NCBI RefSeq assembly: GCF_035222375.1 | Contig: NW_026946363.1 | Coordinates: 5,952,001 to 6,016,000, forward strand | DNA: 64,000 nucleotides | Direction of reading: 5' to 3' | DNA from: Podospora pseudocomata | Lineage: Eukaryota; Ascomycota; Sordariomycetes; Sordariales; Podosporaceae | In this document: positions 10,503 through 27,012 of the stretch, one piece after another | Numbering within the stretch: position 1 is the stretch's first letter | Layout of the letters: each line of letters begins with the position of its first letter | Made by a program: the position numbers and the translations under genes | The notes under the pieces: generated by a model | Seen by the model: the letters and a program-made list of their open reading frames with translations, nothing else | The model's database searches: none | Told to the model about the DNA's origin: nothing

Positions 10503-12348
10503 GATGGCGGATTGGGTGGTTATAACACGTTTTGAGTGTTTGTGGATATGCTGTTGAGTGGATGCCAACGTTTCGTGCAAGAGCGAGGAAGAGAGGAAAG
10601 TAAAGACGGGACACCAGATGTCGTGATTAAGGCGGGGAATGAGGCCAACAGAGGGGTTGCTCAGAGGGAATGGGGGGTTTGGTAGTATCGATGAGGGATA
10701 TTGAATATGGAACAAAGTCGAGCTTTGGGGGTGGGAGGGGAGTGTTCACTACTAATAGCTTTCCAGTTGGAGCGTTTCGAAGAAAGATCCCATCCGCCGT
10801 TTCGGAACGAAAGTCGAAGGACCACCCTGTAGACCGACGACCGACCGACATCCGGGATGGGGGGAGCAAAAGGCACGTTTTCACTGTTCATGGACTAGGC
10901 TCATTAGTAATTATGGATGCTTCCACGATCACTTTGGCCCTGGAGGACACAGACGGAACCCAGGGACGGCCTGGCATTGGCTCCTGCCTGTCTAAACTGG
11001 GCCATCGCAGCGGATTTGGGAGGGCTGCGGTCGCCCTTTGCAAAGAGCGCACTCTGACGAAGCTTTCCCTAGAGTGGTGGTGTTTTCATGGAGGCTGATC
11101 ACGACATCTGGAGGCATTTTCATTGGTCAATCTGGCCCATTTTCTGTGGGGGTCGACTGGTCCCCAAGTCGTTCCGCCCGCCCCTTTTGTGGCAAGGGGC
11201 CGGGGGACAAACACCCATTGTCTTGTGTCGACATGTCACTGTGCGCTTCTCGAACTCCTCATGGGCGTCAATTCGAGGTGTTGTCGTCATGGCAGGGCGT
11301 GAATTGCACGACATCTAGCACCAGACCAACGGTTGAAGGGGTGTGTCTTGATCGACTTAGTCAGCCGGCAGTCGTCGATGTGAATCTTGAACCATGATGT
11401 CACTGTATTCAACGTCTCCATAAGAATCTCAACCCCAGAAACTGTCAAAAACATGATCTCTCCACCCCCCCTCCCCTTCCCAAAAAAAAGAGTACGGGTG
11501 ATGAACCGTTTGAAGCTTATTTCTCAATCTCTTCACCATTTACTCAGCCCTCCCACGGCGATTTGTCAGAGTATCTGCTGCCGACACAAAGCTGGGCAAC
11601 CTGTTTGTAGGTGGCCTCCAACCAACCGTTTCACGGCCGGACAAAATCATCGAAATGGTGGGTCGCGTGCTGACGGGGCAGGCAACAACAGTTATTAACA
11701 GGACCTTCTTCAAAGTTAAATATACCGCACCGGAGACGTCTAAACGGTCAACGGCTGTCGGACTGACCCCGCAGTAGACAGACAAACAGGCAGACGATGA
11801 AAACCGGCGCAACGTATGGCAGAGATCAGAGATATTGACCAGATCCATTCTTTACCCCGGAGTTTCGGAGGTCTACATGCACTACCTTCCGGTGAAGGGA
11901 ATCCACCTGACAGACGGGCTGACGGAGAGCTTTTTCTCGGTGTGGTTGGCCGATCTCGGGTGCGGGCGTGCCGGATGGAGTTCAAATGCCCCTCACCTTG
12001 AAACTGATGGTGGGGTCTGCCGACTGGCCAAAATCGGATTCACCGTGGTGAATGGTGGGGTTGACAACTTCCCTGTTTTTTGGTGCTGCCGTCCGTCCAT
12101 TGAACAAAAATACTTGGCCGTCCTGTTCGCGCAAGCATTCCTGCCCATTTGTCTGTTGGGCGTTCTGTCTGTCGTGGAGGTTCACTTTGCTCGGTGTTCT
12201 GTGGTAGCGCGCGTGTCGAAGATTCGAGTCCAGGGTATCCAAGGTACTGCTTCTTTGTCGTCGAGTCACTTCGGTCGAGTTTGGACGTTGTCACTAAAAC
12301 ATAACCTCCAGATCACAGTTTGTAGCCTGCTGTGCGCGATCCGCAAAC
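10503..12348. other. Divergent promoter region met16 / ser2
   Basis: This 1.85 kb stretch lies between two genes transcribed away from each other. Open frames at 11835-12428 (plus) and 11982-12294 (minus) are out of keeping with any protein I know. A short stretch near 12205-12235 loosely resembles a tRNA T-arm but has no partner arms. Confidence 0.55.
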
Positions 12349-13824
12349 ATGTCTCAGGAACCTCAGTCTCCCACCCGTCAGGGTCGCCCCTCCATGACTG
12401 CTTCGATGCGGAGCAGTTCGTTTCTTAGAGAGCATCAGCAGTACCGTCCTCCAAGCAAGCCCGAGAACCACTACGGAATCGACACGGTTGTGGAGGATCT
12501 CCAAGCCACCAGCGTGTCCCCCCCGCGCGAGATCTCTCCCTTCAAGGGAATCCCCTCAGCCGAGAACCCGCCCAGGATCGTCGATGGCCAGAGCCATGAG
12601 CTGTCGCATCCCAACTGCACGCCTTTGCCTGGCGCTTCCACCAACAGACTGATCGCTACTCTGTTTTACAAGTCCACTAACCCCAGAGTATCAAATGCTA
12701 TCCCCTCACCGCAGCGCTATCCGTCTCCCAAGGGGAGTGGTCAGTCGCCCTCGGTCCGCGCCGCCGACTCGGACCTCCCCCCTACCATGGCGCCCACCAG
12801 CAAGCTCGACGACTTTCCCCTCGAGCCTCCCGCCACCGAGCCTGAGCCCCTCGACCACCTCTACGGCGCCAACGTCTCGCCGATGTGCATCGCCTCCTTC
12901 CTTCACCTCATGTCTACCTTTCCTCTCCCTGCCGGCTCGACCGACCTTCACTCTTCTCACCGCTGCCTGAAGATCGACCAGTCTCACCAAGAACACCATC
13001 CCACCATCGTCGAGCTCACCCTTTCCCCGGCGCCCGCTTCCGACTACCTTCCCTTGAAGGACCTCCGCAAGCACGAGCTCATCTACCGCTTCGAGAGAGA
13101 ATGGAACGTCGACGTAGCCCTCCGAGCCGATACCCTCTGGCGCCGGTACCCCCGATTGGTGGTGTTCGACATGGACAGCACCCTCATTACTCAGGAGGTC
13201 ATCGATCTCCTGGCTGCCACCATCAAAGACCCCCCTGATCTTGCTGCCCGTGTGGCAGATATCACCCATCGCGCCATGATGGGAGAGCTCGAGTTCGACT
13301 CTGCCTTCCGCGAGCGCGTAAAGTTGCTTGCTGGCCTCCCAGGGACGCTCTTCAATGAGCTTCGCCCTGTACTTGACGTTACAAACGGTGTCAGACCGTT
13401 GATCAAGGCTCTCAAGAGGCTTGGCGTCAAGACCGCCGTCTTGTCAGGTGGTTTCTTGCCCTTGACCAGCTGGTTGGCTGGTGAGCTGGGAATTGACTAT
13501 GCTCATGCCAACGAGGTTGTCATCGATGAGCAGACCGGGAAGCTGACCGGTGAGGTCAAGGGGAGGATCGTCGGAAAGGAGAGAAAGAGGGAGTTGTTGA
13601 TCGAGATTGCAGAGAAAGAGGGCATCGCACTTGAACAGGTTGTTGCGGTCGGTGATGGAGCGAATGACTTGTTGATGATGGAAGCCGCGGGCTTGGGAGT
13701 GGCGTGGAACGCGAAGCCTATGGTGCAGATGGAGGCAAGCTCGAGATTGAACGGGGATAGTCTTTTGGATTTGCTGCATTTGTTTGGGTTTACCGAGGAG
13801 GAGGTACGGCAGCTTTCAGCTTAG
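12349..13824 (+). CDS. ser2: Phosphoserine phosphatase (SerB/SER2 type)
   Basis: This 491-residue intronless protein is the last enzyme of the phosphorylated serine pathway, hydrolysing O-phosphoserine to serine. The HAD fold shows its three key motifs: DMDST at about residues 274-278 (nucleophile Asp), LSGGF near 365-369, and GDGANDL near 435-441. The mobile cap between motifs I and II contains ADITHRAMMGELEFDSAF, typical of the family. The first ~165 residues are Ser/Pro-rich and of low complexity, longer than in the yeast enzyme. A central segment (about 175-265) may be the regulatory region seen in fungal versions. The ATG at 12349 is the first in a continuous frame, but shorter starts at residues 16 or 20 cannot be excluded. 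The call itself is very secure. Confidence 0.93.
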   Translation: MSQEPQSPTRQGRPSMTASMRSSSFLREHQQYRPPSKPENHYGIDTVVEDLQATSVSPPREISPFKGIPSAENPPRIVDGQSHELSHPNCTPLPGASTNRLIATLFYKSTNPRVSNAIPSPQRYPSPKGSGQSPSVRAADSDLPPTMAPTSKLDDFPLEPPATEPEPLDHLYGANVSPMCIASFLHLMSTFPLPAGSTDLHSSHRCLKIDQSHQEHHPTIVELTLSPAPASDYLPLKDLRKHELIYRFEREWNVDVALRADTLWRRYPRLVVFDMDSTLITQEVIDLLAATIKDPPDLAARVADITHRAMMGELEFDSAFRERVKLLAGLPGTLFNELRPVLDVTNGVRPLIKALKRLGVKTAVLSGGFLPLTSWLAGELGIDYAHANEVVIDEQTGKLTGEVKGRIVGKERKRELLIEIAEKEGIALEQVVAVGDGANDLLMMEAAGLGVAWNAKPMVQMEASSRLNGDSLLDLLHLFGFTEEEVRQLSA

Positions 13825-19176
<5,352 letters not shown>

Positions 19177-19979
19177 ATCATTTCTTCCACCTAAACAGCA
19201 AAAACAAAAATTCGCTTCCAGGGACACAGGTCATTGGCCACCGAAAGGAAAGCGTCACGCGATGTGTGTTGGCGCTACGGATCTCTTGGCTCAATTTGAG
19301 CAATCGGTTATTTGGTATGGGGCACAATTTTGAGGAGGGAAAGGTCATGGGTTTCTGCGGCAAAACTTTCTCATATGTGCTTTAGTACAAAATAGAGTCC
19401 CTTAGAGGTGATCACGAACGTTATGATCTTATCTACTGTGAATATGTGTGCTTTGGTGTTGCTTGTGATTGTTACTCTCTCTTGATATGTTGTTGCCTGA
19501 GGTCATCACCTTTGTCTCTCTGAAGGTGGTGATGCTTGTCCATGGTGTTGTAAGTTGCGTGCTGGCAAGCAGTTCTCCAATGATGTCATGCCGTTCTGTG
19601 GTTCCACGCCATGATCTTGGCTTGTCTCTTCCCAAGCATCGACTCTCCCCACGTGGGGCCAACAACGAATCCGACAGGCAGACTGACCTCTTGTTCACCG
19701 ACGAGTTGAGACCCTCATGCCAATACAAAAGAACACCACCGCGGTCCAGCCATGCTCAAACATGATCGACCGAGCGTTACCCCTCACTCGTTTGCTTCTC
19801 TATACTGACCGCCCAGAAAAATAGCCCTCGAGATGCATCACTATCCACGTCAGCCTCGGCTTGGCTTCTCGACATGGTGTTTATAATATTCTGCTGAAGC
19901 AGCGTCGATATCCTCCCAGGCTGTCCCAGTTCCTATCGACATGAGCCTCATCTGCCAATAACACCCATTTCGTATCTAG
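19177..19979. other. Intergenic tef1 to BOR1-like
   Basis: This 803 bp stretch holds the tef1 3' flank and the promoter of the anion transporter. I see no gene. Confidence 0.6.
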
Positions 19980-21814
19980 ATGGCCAGGCAATCTTCGTGG
20001 TCCTCGAGGACTCTCGCCCACTTTCGTCAAGGCGGCAAACTGGAGCCGTTCAGACTTCTCAGGCAAGATGCTCGCAACCTTCGGAGGCGATGGGTGTCGG
20101 ACTGGACAGTCTTCAACCAGCTCGTGGTAGCCAGCGCTGTCTACGTCTTTTTTACCAACATCCTGCCCGGCATCACTTTTGCGGGTGATCTGTACGTTCT
20201 CACTGGGAGATCGTGGGGGACGATTGAGGTTGTTTTTAGCACTGGGTTGTGTGGTGTCATCTTTGCGGTGTAAGTCACTGTCTGGTAGGAGTTGGTTATG
20301 GGTTTGGGGACTAATGGGATGTGCGTTGTGGTAGGTTCTCTGCTCAGCCGTTGACTATTCTTGGGGTTACTGGGCCGTTTTCGGTGCTGGCCGAGAATTT
20401 GTACGAGTTGTGCAGTGATAGCTTCAAGGTATGGTTGTCTGTATATATATATATATATAGATATATATATTCCTTTTTGAGAAGCTCAGTCTTACTGGAT
20501 TAGGTGCCCTTCCTGCCTGTTATGGCCTGGTCTCTTATCCATTCGGCTTGGATGCATTACCTTTTGGCCATCTTCAACGCCCACGACTGGACCATGCAGT
20601 ATGTTACAGACTTCAGCGCCGATATCTTCTCGCTGCTCAACAGCATCATCTACTTCCACAAGGCAGCCATGGAGCTCAAGCGGACGCACGAGCAGATGCC
20701 GCTGGACTCGTTTCTCTACGCCATGATTGGCGCTGTTGGGACGTGTTTGGTTGCTATGCTCCTGTCCACGGCTACAAAGTGGAAGCCCCTTTTTGGGCGT
20801 GTCATCCGGATGGGATTGTCTGAGTATGCAGCTGCGATATCGATTATTCTGTTTATTGGGATTCCGTATATTGGAGACCTGGCCGACTTGGATCATGGCC
20901 GGCTTGCGGTGCAGACTTCTTTCCGGCCGACGAATCCAGAACGCGAGGTGTTTTTTGTGAGGTTCTGGGAGCTGCCTGTGGAGTGGGTGTTTATCTCGAT
21001 CATCCCAGGGGCGATCATCACGATACTTTTCTATTTTGACCATGAGATCAGCAGCATCATCTGCACTGTCGACCGGTACGGGGTGAAGAAACCTGGAGGA
21101 TATGCTTGGGATATTGCCTTGCTGGGCACGACAACGGCCTTGTGTGGGATATTGGGTATCCCGCCGGCCAACGGGCTGTTGCCACAGGCACCACTTCATT
21201 CAGAATCCCTGCGGCATTGGGTAGTTGATGAGGATCAAGTTGTTCCGGCCCCTGAAGAAGAAGAAGAAGAAAGCGGCGCCCATACGAACCTTGTTCCCAG
21301 GGTCTACGAACAGCGATACTCCCACTTCCTGCAAGCAGCCATGATAATGGTGTTTGTCAGCCCGCCTTTCCAGCGAGTCTTGGGTCTGACACCGACTTCG
21401 GTGTTGGCGGGATTGTTCATGTTTATGGGTTATCAGTCCCTCAGTGTGAACCCTATGCTGACGAGGTTCTTTCACTTGCTCACACCGCCATCTGAGCTGC
21501 CCGAGTTGCCTGCGGGGGTGGGTTGGGGAGGGGTGCATGCTTATACTGTCACGCAGATTTTGGTCACGGTGGGGATCTTTGCCGTGACGCTTACGGTTGC
21601 GGCGCCGGGGTTTCCGCTGTTGATCATCATCTTGGTGCCGGTGAGGTTGTGTGTGATGAATCGGGTTTGGGGGAGGGAGACGTTGGGGTTTGTAGATGGC
21701 TGGGCCTGTCGGGAGGGGAAGCCGGAGGACGATGAGATGGTGGGAGGGGATGAGGGGTTTGTGGCCGGGGGAAGAGACGTGGAGGATGGAGGGGGGAGGT
21801 CCAAGAGTCAATGA
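19980..21814 (+). CDS. BOR1-like borate/anion transporter (SLC4 family)
   Basis: This 564-residue multi-pass protein belongs to the HCO3-/anion transporter family; fungal members export borate at the plasma membrane. Exons are 19980-20269, 20335-20428 and 20504-21814, with introns of 65 and 75 bp joining FAV|FSAQP and DSFK|VPFLPV. About 10-12 hydrophobic segments span the protein. Family features are FSAQPLTILGVTGPFSVLAE near the start, then HEISSIICT and GIPPANGLLPQAPLHS in the core. A Glu-rich loop (EEEEEESG) follows at about residues 415-421. The C-terminus is Gly/Asp/Glu-rich. The second intron holds a (TA)n run at 20437-20471. BOR1 is the best-known fungal member, but the substrate is inferred from the family only. 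Confidence 0.9.
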
Positions 21815-22299
21815 CAGAAGGGGAGGGAGGTGTCTGGATGCCGAGATTGGACGATGTTTGGGAGTCCATTCAGTTTCGGGGTCCGGGGAGAGATGCCTTT
21901 ATCATTCTTGAGCTCATTTTGTCACTGTCAAAGGTCGACATCAAGCATTAGAATAAGCACTTCGAACTTATTTGACAGTTTTATTTTTTTTCCATTTTGC
22001 AACTATCTACCTAACCGAACACCCGGCTCCCAAGAACCGAACACCCGGCTCCCAAGAATCGAACAGCCAGTTCTCGAGAAGGGATTAAAAGAAACTATGA
22101 GAGAAAGCCAACCGAAAACGCCTTGGTGTCAGTATCTGGTGTACACAACTTCATACCCATCGCTTTGAAAATGCAAACATCTATCATCTTTGCCCCGCCC
22201 CCATTTACAAAACAGTCGTTCATCCTTGGTAACTCGTGTACATCTTGCTTCAGACTCAAAAAGAAGGAGAGAGAAGACAAAAGAAAAGGCGGGCATGTT
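21815..22299. other. Convergent 3' gap with tandem repeat
   Basis: This 485 bp stretch lies between the 3' ends of two convergent genes. It holds the 22-bp tandem repeat described separately and no gene. Confidence 0.6.
22015..22080. repeat. 22-bp tandem repeat, 3 units
   Basis: Two identical 22-bp units (22015-22036 and 22037-22058, beginning CCGAACACCCGGCTCC) are followed by a diverged third at 22059-22080. Confidence 0.85.
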
Positions 22300-23496
22300 T
22301 TAAACATCACCATACCGGCTGTTCTGGTTCTGGTTGCCATTGTGATGCCCCTGGGTCTGGTAGTACCTCTGGTTTCCGAAACCGGCCGCCCTCCTCGAGC
22401 CCTGAGCGGACTGCCGGAGGACGTTGAGCTCCTCGTCGCTGGAGGTGGTGGCCGTGCTCTCGGACTTTCTGAACCCGCCCTGCTTCCTCCACTTGCTGCT
22501 CATCATGACACCGAACACCATGCAGGGGTTGAATACGTTCATCACCACCACGGCAATGAGGATCATGACCGACTCGAACGCGATGAAGAGATCCTCCCTC
22601 GCCATGAGGGGGCCGTTCCAGCCCTCGGACAGCTCCGCGACACGGAAGCACGACCGCCAGAAGATGGCAACGGTGCTGACCGCGAGCGCGATCATGATGG
22701 CCTTGAACATGAACCCCTGACGGATGGACTTGGCAGGCTCGGCTTGCTCGAACCCGGCGTCGGGTCCGTAGGTCTTTTTGCGGTTGCGGACCCGGAGGAG
22801 GAACTCGCCCGACACGGCGAGGAAGACGGCGAGGATGAAGACCTGGAAGGAGAGACCGGCGATCATGATGTTGTTGCCCATGTTGAGGAGGTCGATGTCG
22901 TCCGAGGCGGCGGCGATGCCACCTCCCGAGGCTTGGAGGACAAGAGAGACGACGTCGCAGGGGATGAACTGGTTTTGGTCAGCACTCTGGCCTTTCAAGA
23001 TGTGAAGAAAAAGTTGGGGCGGGCGACTCACGATGCGGGTATACCAACCGGCGGGCAACCTGCTGCTCTCCTCACCATAGACGCTCACCACCTTGGCCAG
23101 GCAAGTGTAGATACCCGCAGCCAAAAACGCCGGTCCAATCGTCAGAGTCACAATCTGAATCATGAAGCCCATGTCGTCCCAGGGGTTCTTGGCCGATGCG
23201 GCTCTCCCGGCGTAACCGACGATTTCACACAGCAGCCCAAGACACATCATGACGGTGAAAAAGGTGCCCTGGCGGCGGGAGCGGAAGTAGGTGATGATGA
23301 AGGCGATGAAGGAGACGCCGAAGAGGGCGGCGAAGATGGCGTTGGTGGTGAGGGAGGGGATCTTTTCCCAGACGCCCTCGATGGGAGGCTGGGCGTCGAA
23401 GCAGAACTGAGCTGTTGTGGCGGCGCAGTATTTCTCCCACGTGTCGTAGCCTTCGGGAGCAGGCCCGTGGTTGTCTTCGTTGACGGTGGAGGACAT
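22300..23496 (-). CDS. RTA1-like seven-helix membrane protein
   Basis: This 377-residue protein belongs to the RTA1/lipid-translocating exporter family, fungal plasma membrane proteins linked to lipid flipping and resistance to 7-aminocholesterol or azoles. Exons on the minus strand are 23496-23032 and 22968-22300. The 63 bp intron (22969-23031; GTGAGT donor, CAG acceptor, CTGACC branch) removes 21 codons that are out of character and restores YTRI|FIPCDVVSLVLQASGGG, a family signature. Seven hydrophobic segments follow a ~45-residue N-terminal region with two Cys. Other signatures are EIVGYAGRA and a C-terminal Ser/Gln/Gly-rich tail. The intron is a multiple of three with no stop, so unspliced mRNA would also be translatable. 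The family call is sure; the substrate is unknown. Confidence 0.9.
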   Translation of the reverse strand: MSSTVNEDNHGPAPEGYDTWEKYCAATTAQFCFDAQPPIEGVWEKIPSLTTNAIFAALFGVSFIAFIITYFRSRRQGTFFTVMMCLGLLCEIVGYAGRAASAKNPWDDMGFMIQIVTLTIGPAFLAAGIYTCLAKVVSVYGEESSRLPAGWYTRIVSRPPQLFLHILKGQSADQNQFIPCDVVSLVLQASGGGIAAASDDIDLLNMGNNIMIAGLSFQVFILAVFLAVSGEFLLRVRNRKKTYGPDAGFEQAEPAKSIRQGFMFKAIMIALAVSTVAIFWRSCFRVAELSEGWNGPLMAREDLFIAFESVMILIAVVVMNVFNPCMVFGVMMSSKWRKQGGFRKSESTATTSSDEELNVLRQSAQGSRRAAGFGNQRYYQTQGHHNGNQNQNSRYGDV

Positions 23497-26400
23497 TGCG
23501 GCTGTGGTGGTGGTGATCTGTTGGGAACGGTGTTGGAGACGGTGGGGATTACGGGCTAGGCCCAGTGGATAACGACGGTTGGGAGGTTCAAATGCTGCTG
23601 TGTGAAGGTGTCGTTGCCTGTCTCTTATATCCGATGAGTGGAAGTTGAAGAGATGGTTGTATACGGAGTTCAGGTTCTAGATCCCAGGCGAGAGGGAGAT
23701 AGAGGGGGTATAAGAGTTATAAGTGGAGGGGAAAGAGACTGATATCACAGCCTTCTTGTTGTGCCTGAAGGTTATAGTTTCAGCTTGAGCATGTCTCGGA
23801 GGACCAGGTGTGGTAGAGACTCAGGAGGAAGGGTCTTTTATGAGAGGTATGTTTGTCCATTGTCTGTCTCCGGTCCAGCCCCCCGTTCCCTTCACAATCG
23901 GACCCCGGGCTCCAATTCTTTCCTTTTTCGACCCGTTACCACACACAAGGGATTGTTCTTTTGTTTGGTACCACCGTGACGTACCCCCCGTACCTGCCCC
24001 CGTTGGTGCCGCCGAAGGGGAGGGGGTTGTCCTTGTCTCGGGAGGGCTATGCTGTCTGGATGAGATACAGGTCTCACCTATCAACGGGCAAGGGTCTTGG
24101 TCATCCTGGGTCCGGGCATTAGGGCCTTGTAGACGTGGGCATGGGGAAAACAGAGAAAGGTGACGCAAGCAAATGCAAGCAGATGAGAGGTTGGCTTGTT
24201 CCGAGCCATTGGATCTTCGTGTCAGGTAGGGTTCTGACGAGAGGTTAGTCCAGTACAGTAAAGTGTACTGCGTTTGTAAGAAACAAACAGGCGGCAGGTT
24301 CTCAAAAAATACACTGCCTCACTGACCGACCGACGCAACTGGTTGTGGCTCGTGGGTGAGACCCAGCCTTGTTCGCCTCGTGGACGTTGCAACCTATCGA
24401 CCCGGTACGGAATCAACGCGCGCCAGCTTCCTCCCGTTGGTGACGTCGCACGGCGTGATGCGCTGAGGCTGCTTGGGCGTTGGATAGGAATTTGCTGGTG
24501 TGGTGCGATGGGATTTCCGACTTCACGTCCGACCAATCCTTCCTCGGACGACTGCAAAGAGATCAACAGGGGGCTCTCGGATGCATTGGCTCGCACTTTT
24601 GTCCGGCTCTTTGGGTATCAGTTGTCGAAACTATTCCTCGAGCGGCGGTGTATGTGGCACCGTTGCTTCGGCGCAAAATGTTGGTGTAAAAGCGGGAGTT
24701 CCCATTTGCGTGGGCGCGGGTACGGAACCGGAGTGCTATTGACATCTGCAGGGCCGAGACCAGCCGTATAATTGTTCGCCAGGCCCCCGTATCTGATTCT
24801 AAAATCCCGATCATGCCACATGGCGGCGTGTCATGTACCAAGCGCGGAATTAGTCTTTTGTTGGCGTGGTGAATTCCGAGCAGGCGACACCTCTCATAGG
24901 TAGTTCAGCATCGTGACCATCGAGTACTAAATCGTTGATAAGAGAAGAAGAAGATCACCCAAGTGAGCCGCGAAGCGCTCTGGGTATCGGTAATCTGTAG
25001 TACCTGATCATCCTCTGGTCAGAGGTCAGTGTCGACGGAGGTCGCGGATAACAAGGCGCTCGTAGCCAACACAGGCAGATCCGAATGGGGTCATTTATGG
25101 CAACAGAAGGATTCCCAACCGGGCTTACTGAGATCGCAAGCTGAAAGCCAAGACATCTATAAGATACCCTCGCTCGCCGTCCCTCTCGCCTGCTCTGTCC
25201 TCGATTTCTTCAGCTTTAGTTCCTGTCTCACACAGTGCCTCCATTCCTCTCCCATGCTTCCCGAAAGGACCGACAGTTCAAATCCTCGCTGAGACCCCGG
25301 AGAAGAATAACATGCACTGGAAATGTATGTTTCTTCCTGATCTACACACCCACATCTTCCACCACTTCCAGGGAACAGGAACCAAAAAATAGGAACAGGC
25401 ATAAGATCATCCCCTTCCACATGTCAACCGGGTTTTAGCCTCTCAACACCATGCATGCGATTAACCTGAGACATCACATTGGGACAGAAACTGAGATCCG
25501 TCCCCTCTCCAACACAAGGTAGGGTTCCATCTTCCCAGATCTGTTTGCGTCACTGCACCAAGCAAAGACCCTTGATCCAACCACCACCCAGGTATCAACT
25601 CGAGTTATTCTTCTGTCGGCCCTAATCGCCGCCCCCATTGCATGGAAAAAAGGCCTACGTAGAACGGAGCCGGAGCAACACCTCGTGCAACCCGCTCCCG
25701 CCTCTTCCCGCCGCCCCAGCTGTGTAAGCTGAGCGCCCATGCCGCCCACCTGACTGGCCAACCCGACAGGTTGGGCTCTCACTGTTTCATCCTGCAGTAC
25801 GTACACACTATCAGTAAGGCTGGCGCAACAGCCAACTCTGCCTGTAATGACACATACGGTATTTTACACCATCCTTGAGCCTCTCACATATCATCACACC
25901 GGCCGGGAATCTCTCCTAGATCTCCTCACCCCCTCCCCACCCTTCCAGTCGAATTCCGCCCCGTTTCCCCCGGTTGTGTGTAGGACGAGAGCGTATCATC
26001 TTCGGCCCGAACGAAAAAGCAAAGCACAGAATACAGATTCAAGATAAGATCTGCCAGGCGGAAAGGAAGGATCTCGTACATTCGAGATCTGGTGCGTGGC
26101 ACAACTCGCTTGCCTGAACCGTTTAGTGGTTGATATGGCTGCCTGCCCCGACCCACGCCGTCTTGTCAATGCCCTGGCAGGGAGACATGGTGATAAAGCA
26201 CATCAAGTTCCCACCGCTTCTTGACTCTCCTCTCTCCGATAACACCGATGACACCCAAAACTTGGAAACATCTCCATTCAACTCCCAGCATCGCACCCAC
26301 GTGGACTTAATCATGGCTGGAAAAGATAACGGTGAAGCTCGCGACCTCGCTACCATGGTCTGGGGATGGCACCCTCTCAAACTTCTCTTCTCTTCAGCCA

Positions 26401-27012
26401 AAAGAGCCACGGGGCCGGAGGGTAAATTGGAGGTACAAACAATAGGCAGTGAAAACAAAACCGCGAGGACCGGGACCCGATATCATCATCCATCTGTCGG
26501 TATTTCTGGCCGAGTTCCAGACGATGACGATGAGACAGGCCAGATGTCTACTCTATCTCGCGTCTCAGATCTCAGATCAGATCTTCAAATCCCAACTAAC
26601 CCTCCCGCTCTCCTCAAAGGGCCACTGAGACGTAAATCTTCGAATCCACTTCCACAGCTCTTGTCCATGAATATCGCCCGACTGTCATTACTCTTTGCAT
26701 GCGTATGTCTGTGTCTATCCAACTGTAGTAACCATGTATACCTATGCAAAAAAAGAAAAAAAGAAAAAAAAAAAAGAAAAAAAAAAAAAGAAAAAAAAAA
26801 GAAAAAAGGCCTCGCAACCAGCAGTTCCAGGCCACAATGCCCAGCGACCAGATAACGTTCTGTTAATCTCGGTCAAAGGCCTTTCCCATAGTGTTATTTG
26901 TCACCCCCCTGACTGTTCTTTTCCCAATCTAGAACCCAAAGAAAAACCGATCTTGAATGAATGAAAAAGCTCATGATCAAACGCCAAAATGCATCATCCT
27001 AATCAACCTCTC
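23497..27012. other. 3.5 kb gene-free stretch
   Basis: I find no supportable gene. The longest frames (24343-24771 plus, 26130-26855 plus, 25474-25806 minus) show no domain, and the largest ends in a translated poly-purine run. The stretch contains the upstream region of the RTA1-like gene and, at 26745-26810, an A-rich simple repeat. Confidence 0.5.
26745..26809. repeat. A-rich (A/G) simple repeat
   Basis: About 65 bases consist of A runs of 5-13 separated by single G. This is a homopurine tract on the plus strand. Confidence 0.9.

Noticed and set aside
9678-10535. 285-codon plus-strand frame opposite PAPS reductase
   Set aside because: It is antisense to a certain gene and has no recognisable domain.
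12205-12235. tRNA-like stretch GATTCGAGTCC resembling a B box
   Set aside because: There is no matching A box at proper spacing, no pairing acceptor arm and no T-run terminator.
22123-23559. 478-codon plus-strand frame opposite the RTA1-like gene
   Set aside because: It is a shadow of the coding strand; composition is Gly/Glu/Asp-rich without any domain, and the minus-strand product is clearly real.
26130-26855. 241-codon plus-strand frame
   Set aside because: It ends in a translated A-rich simple repeat and shows no recognisable protein features.
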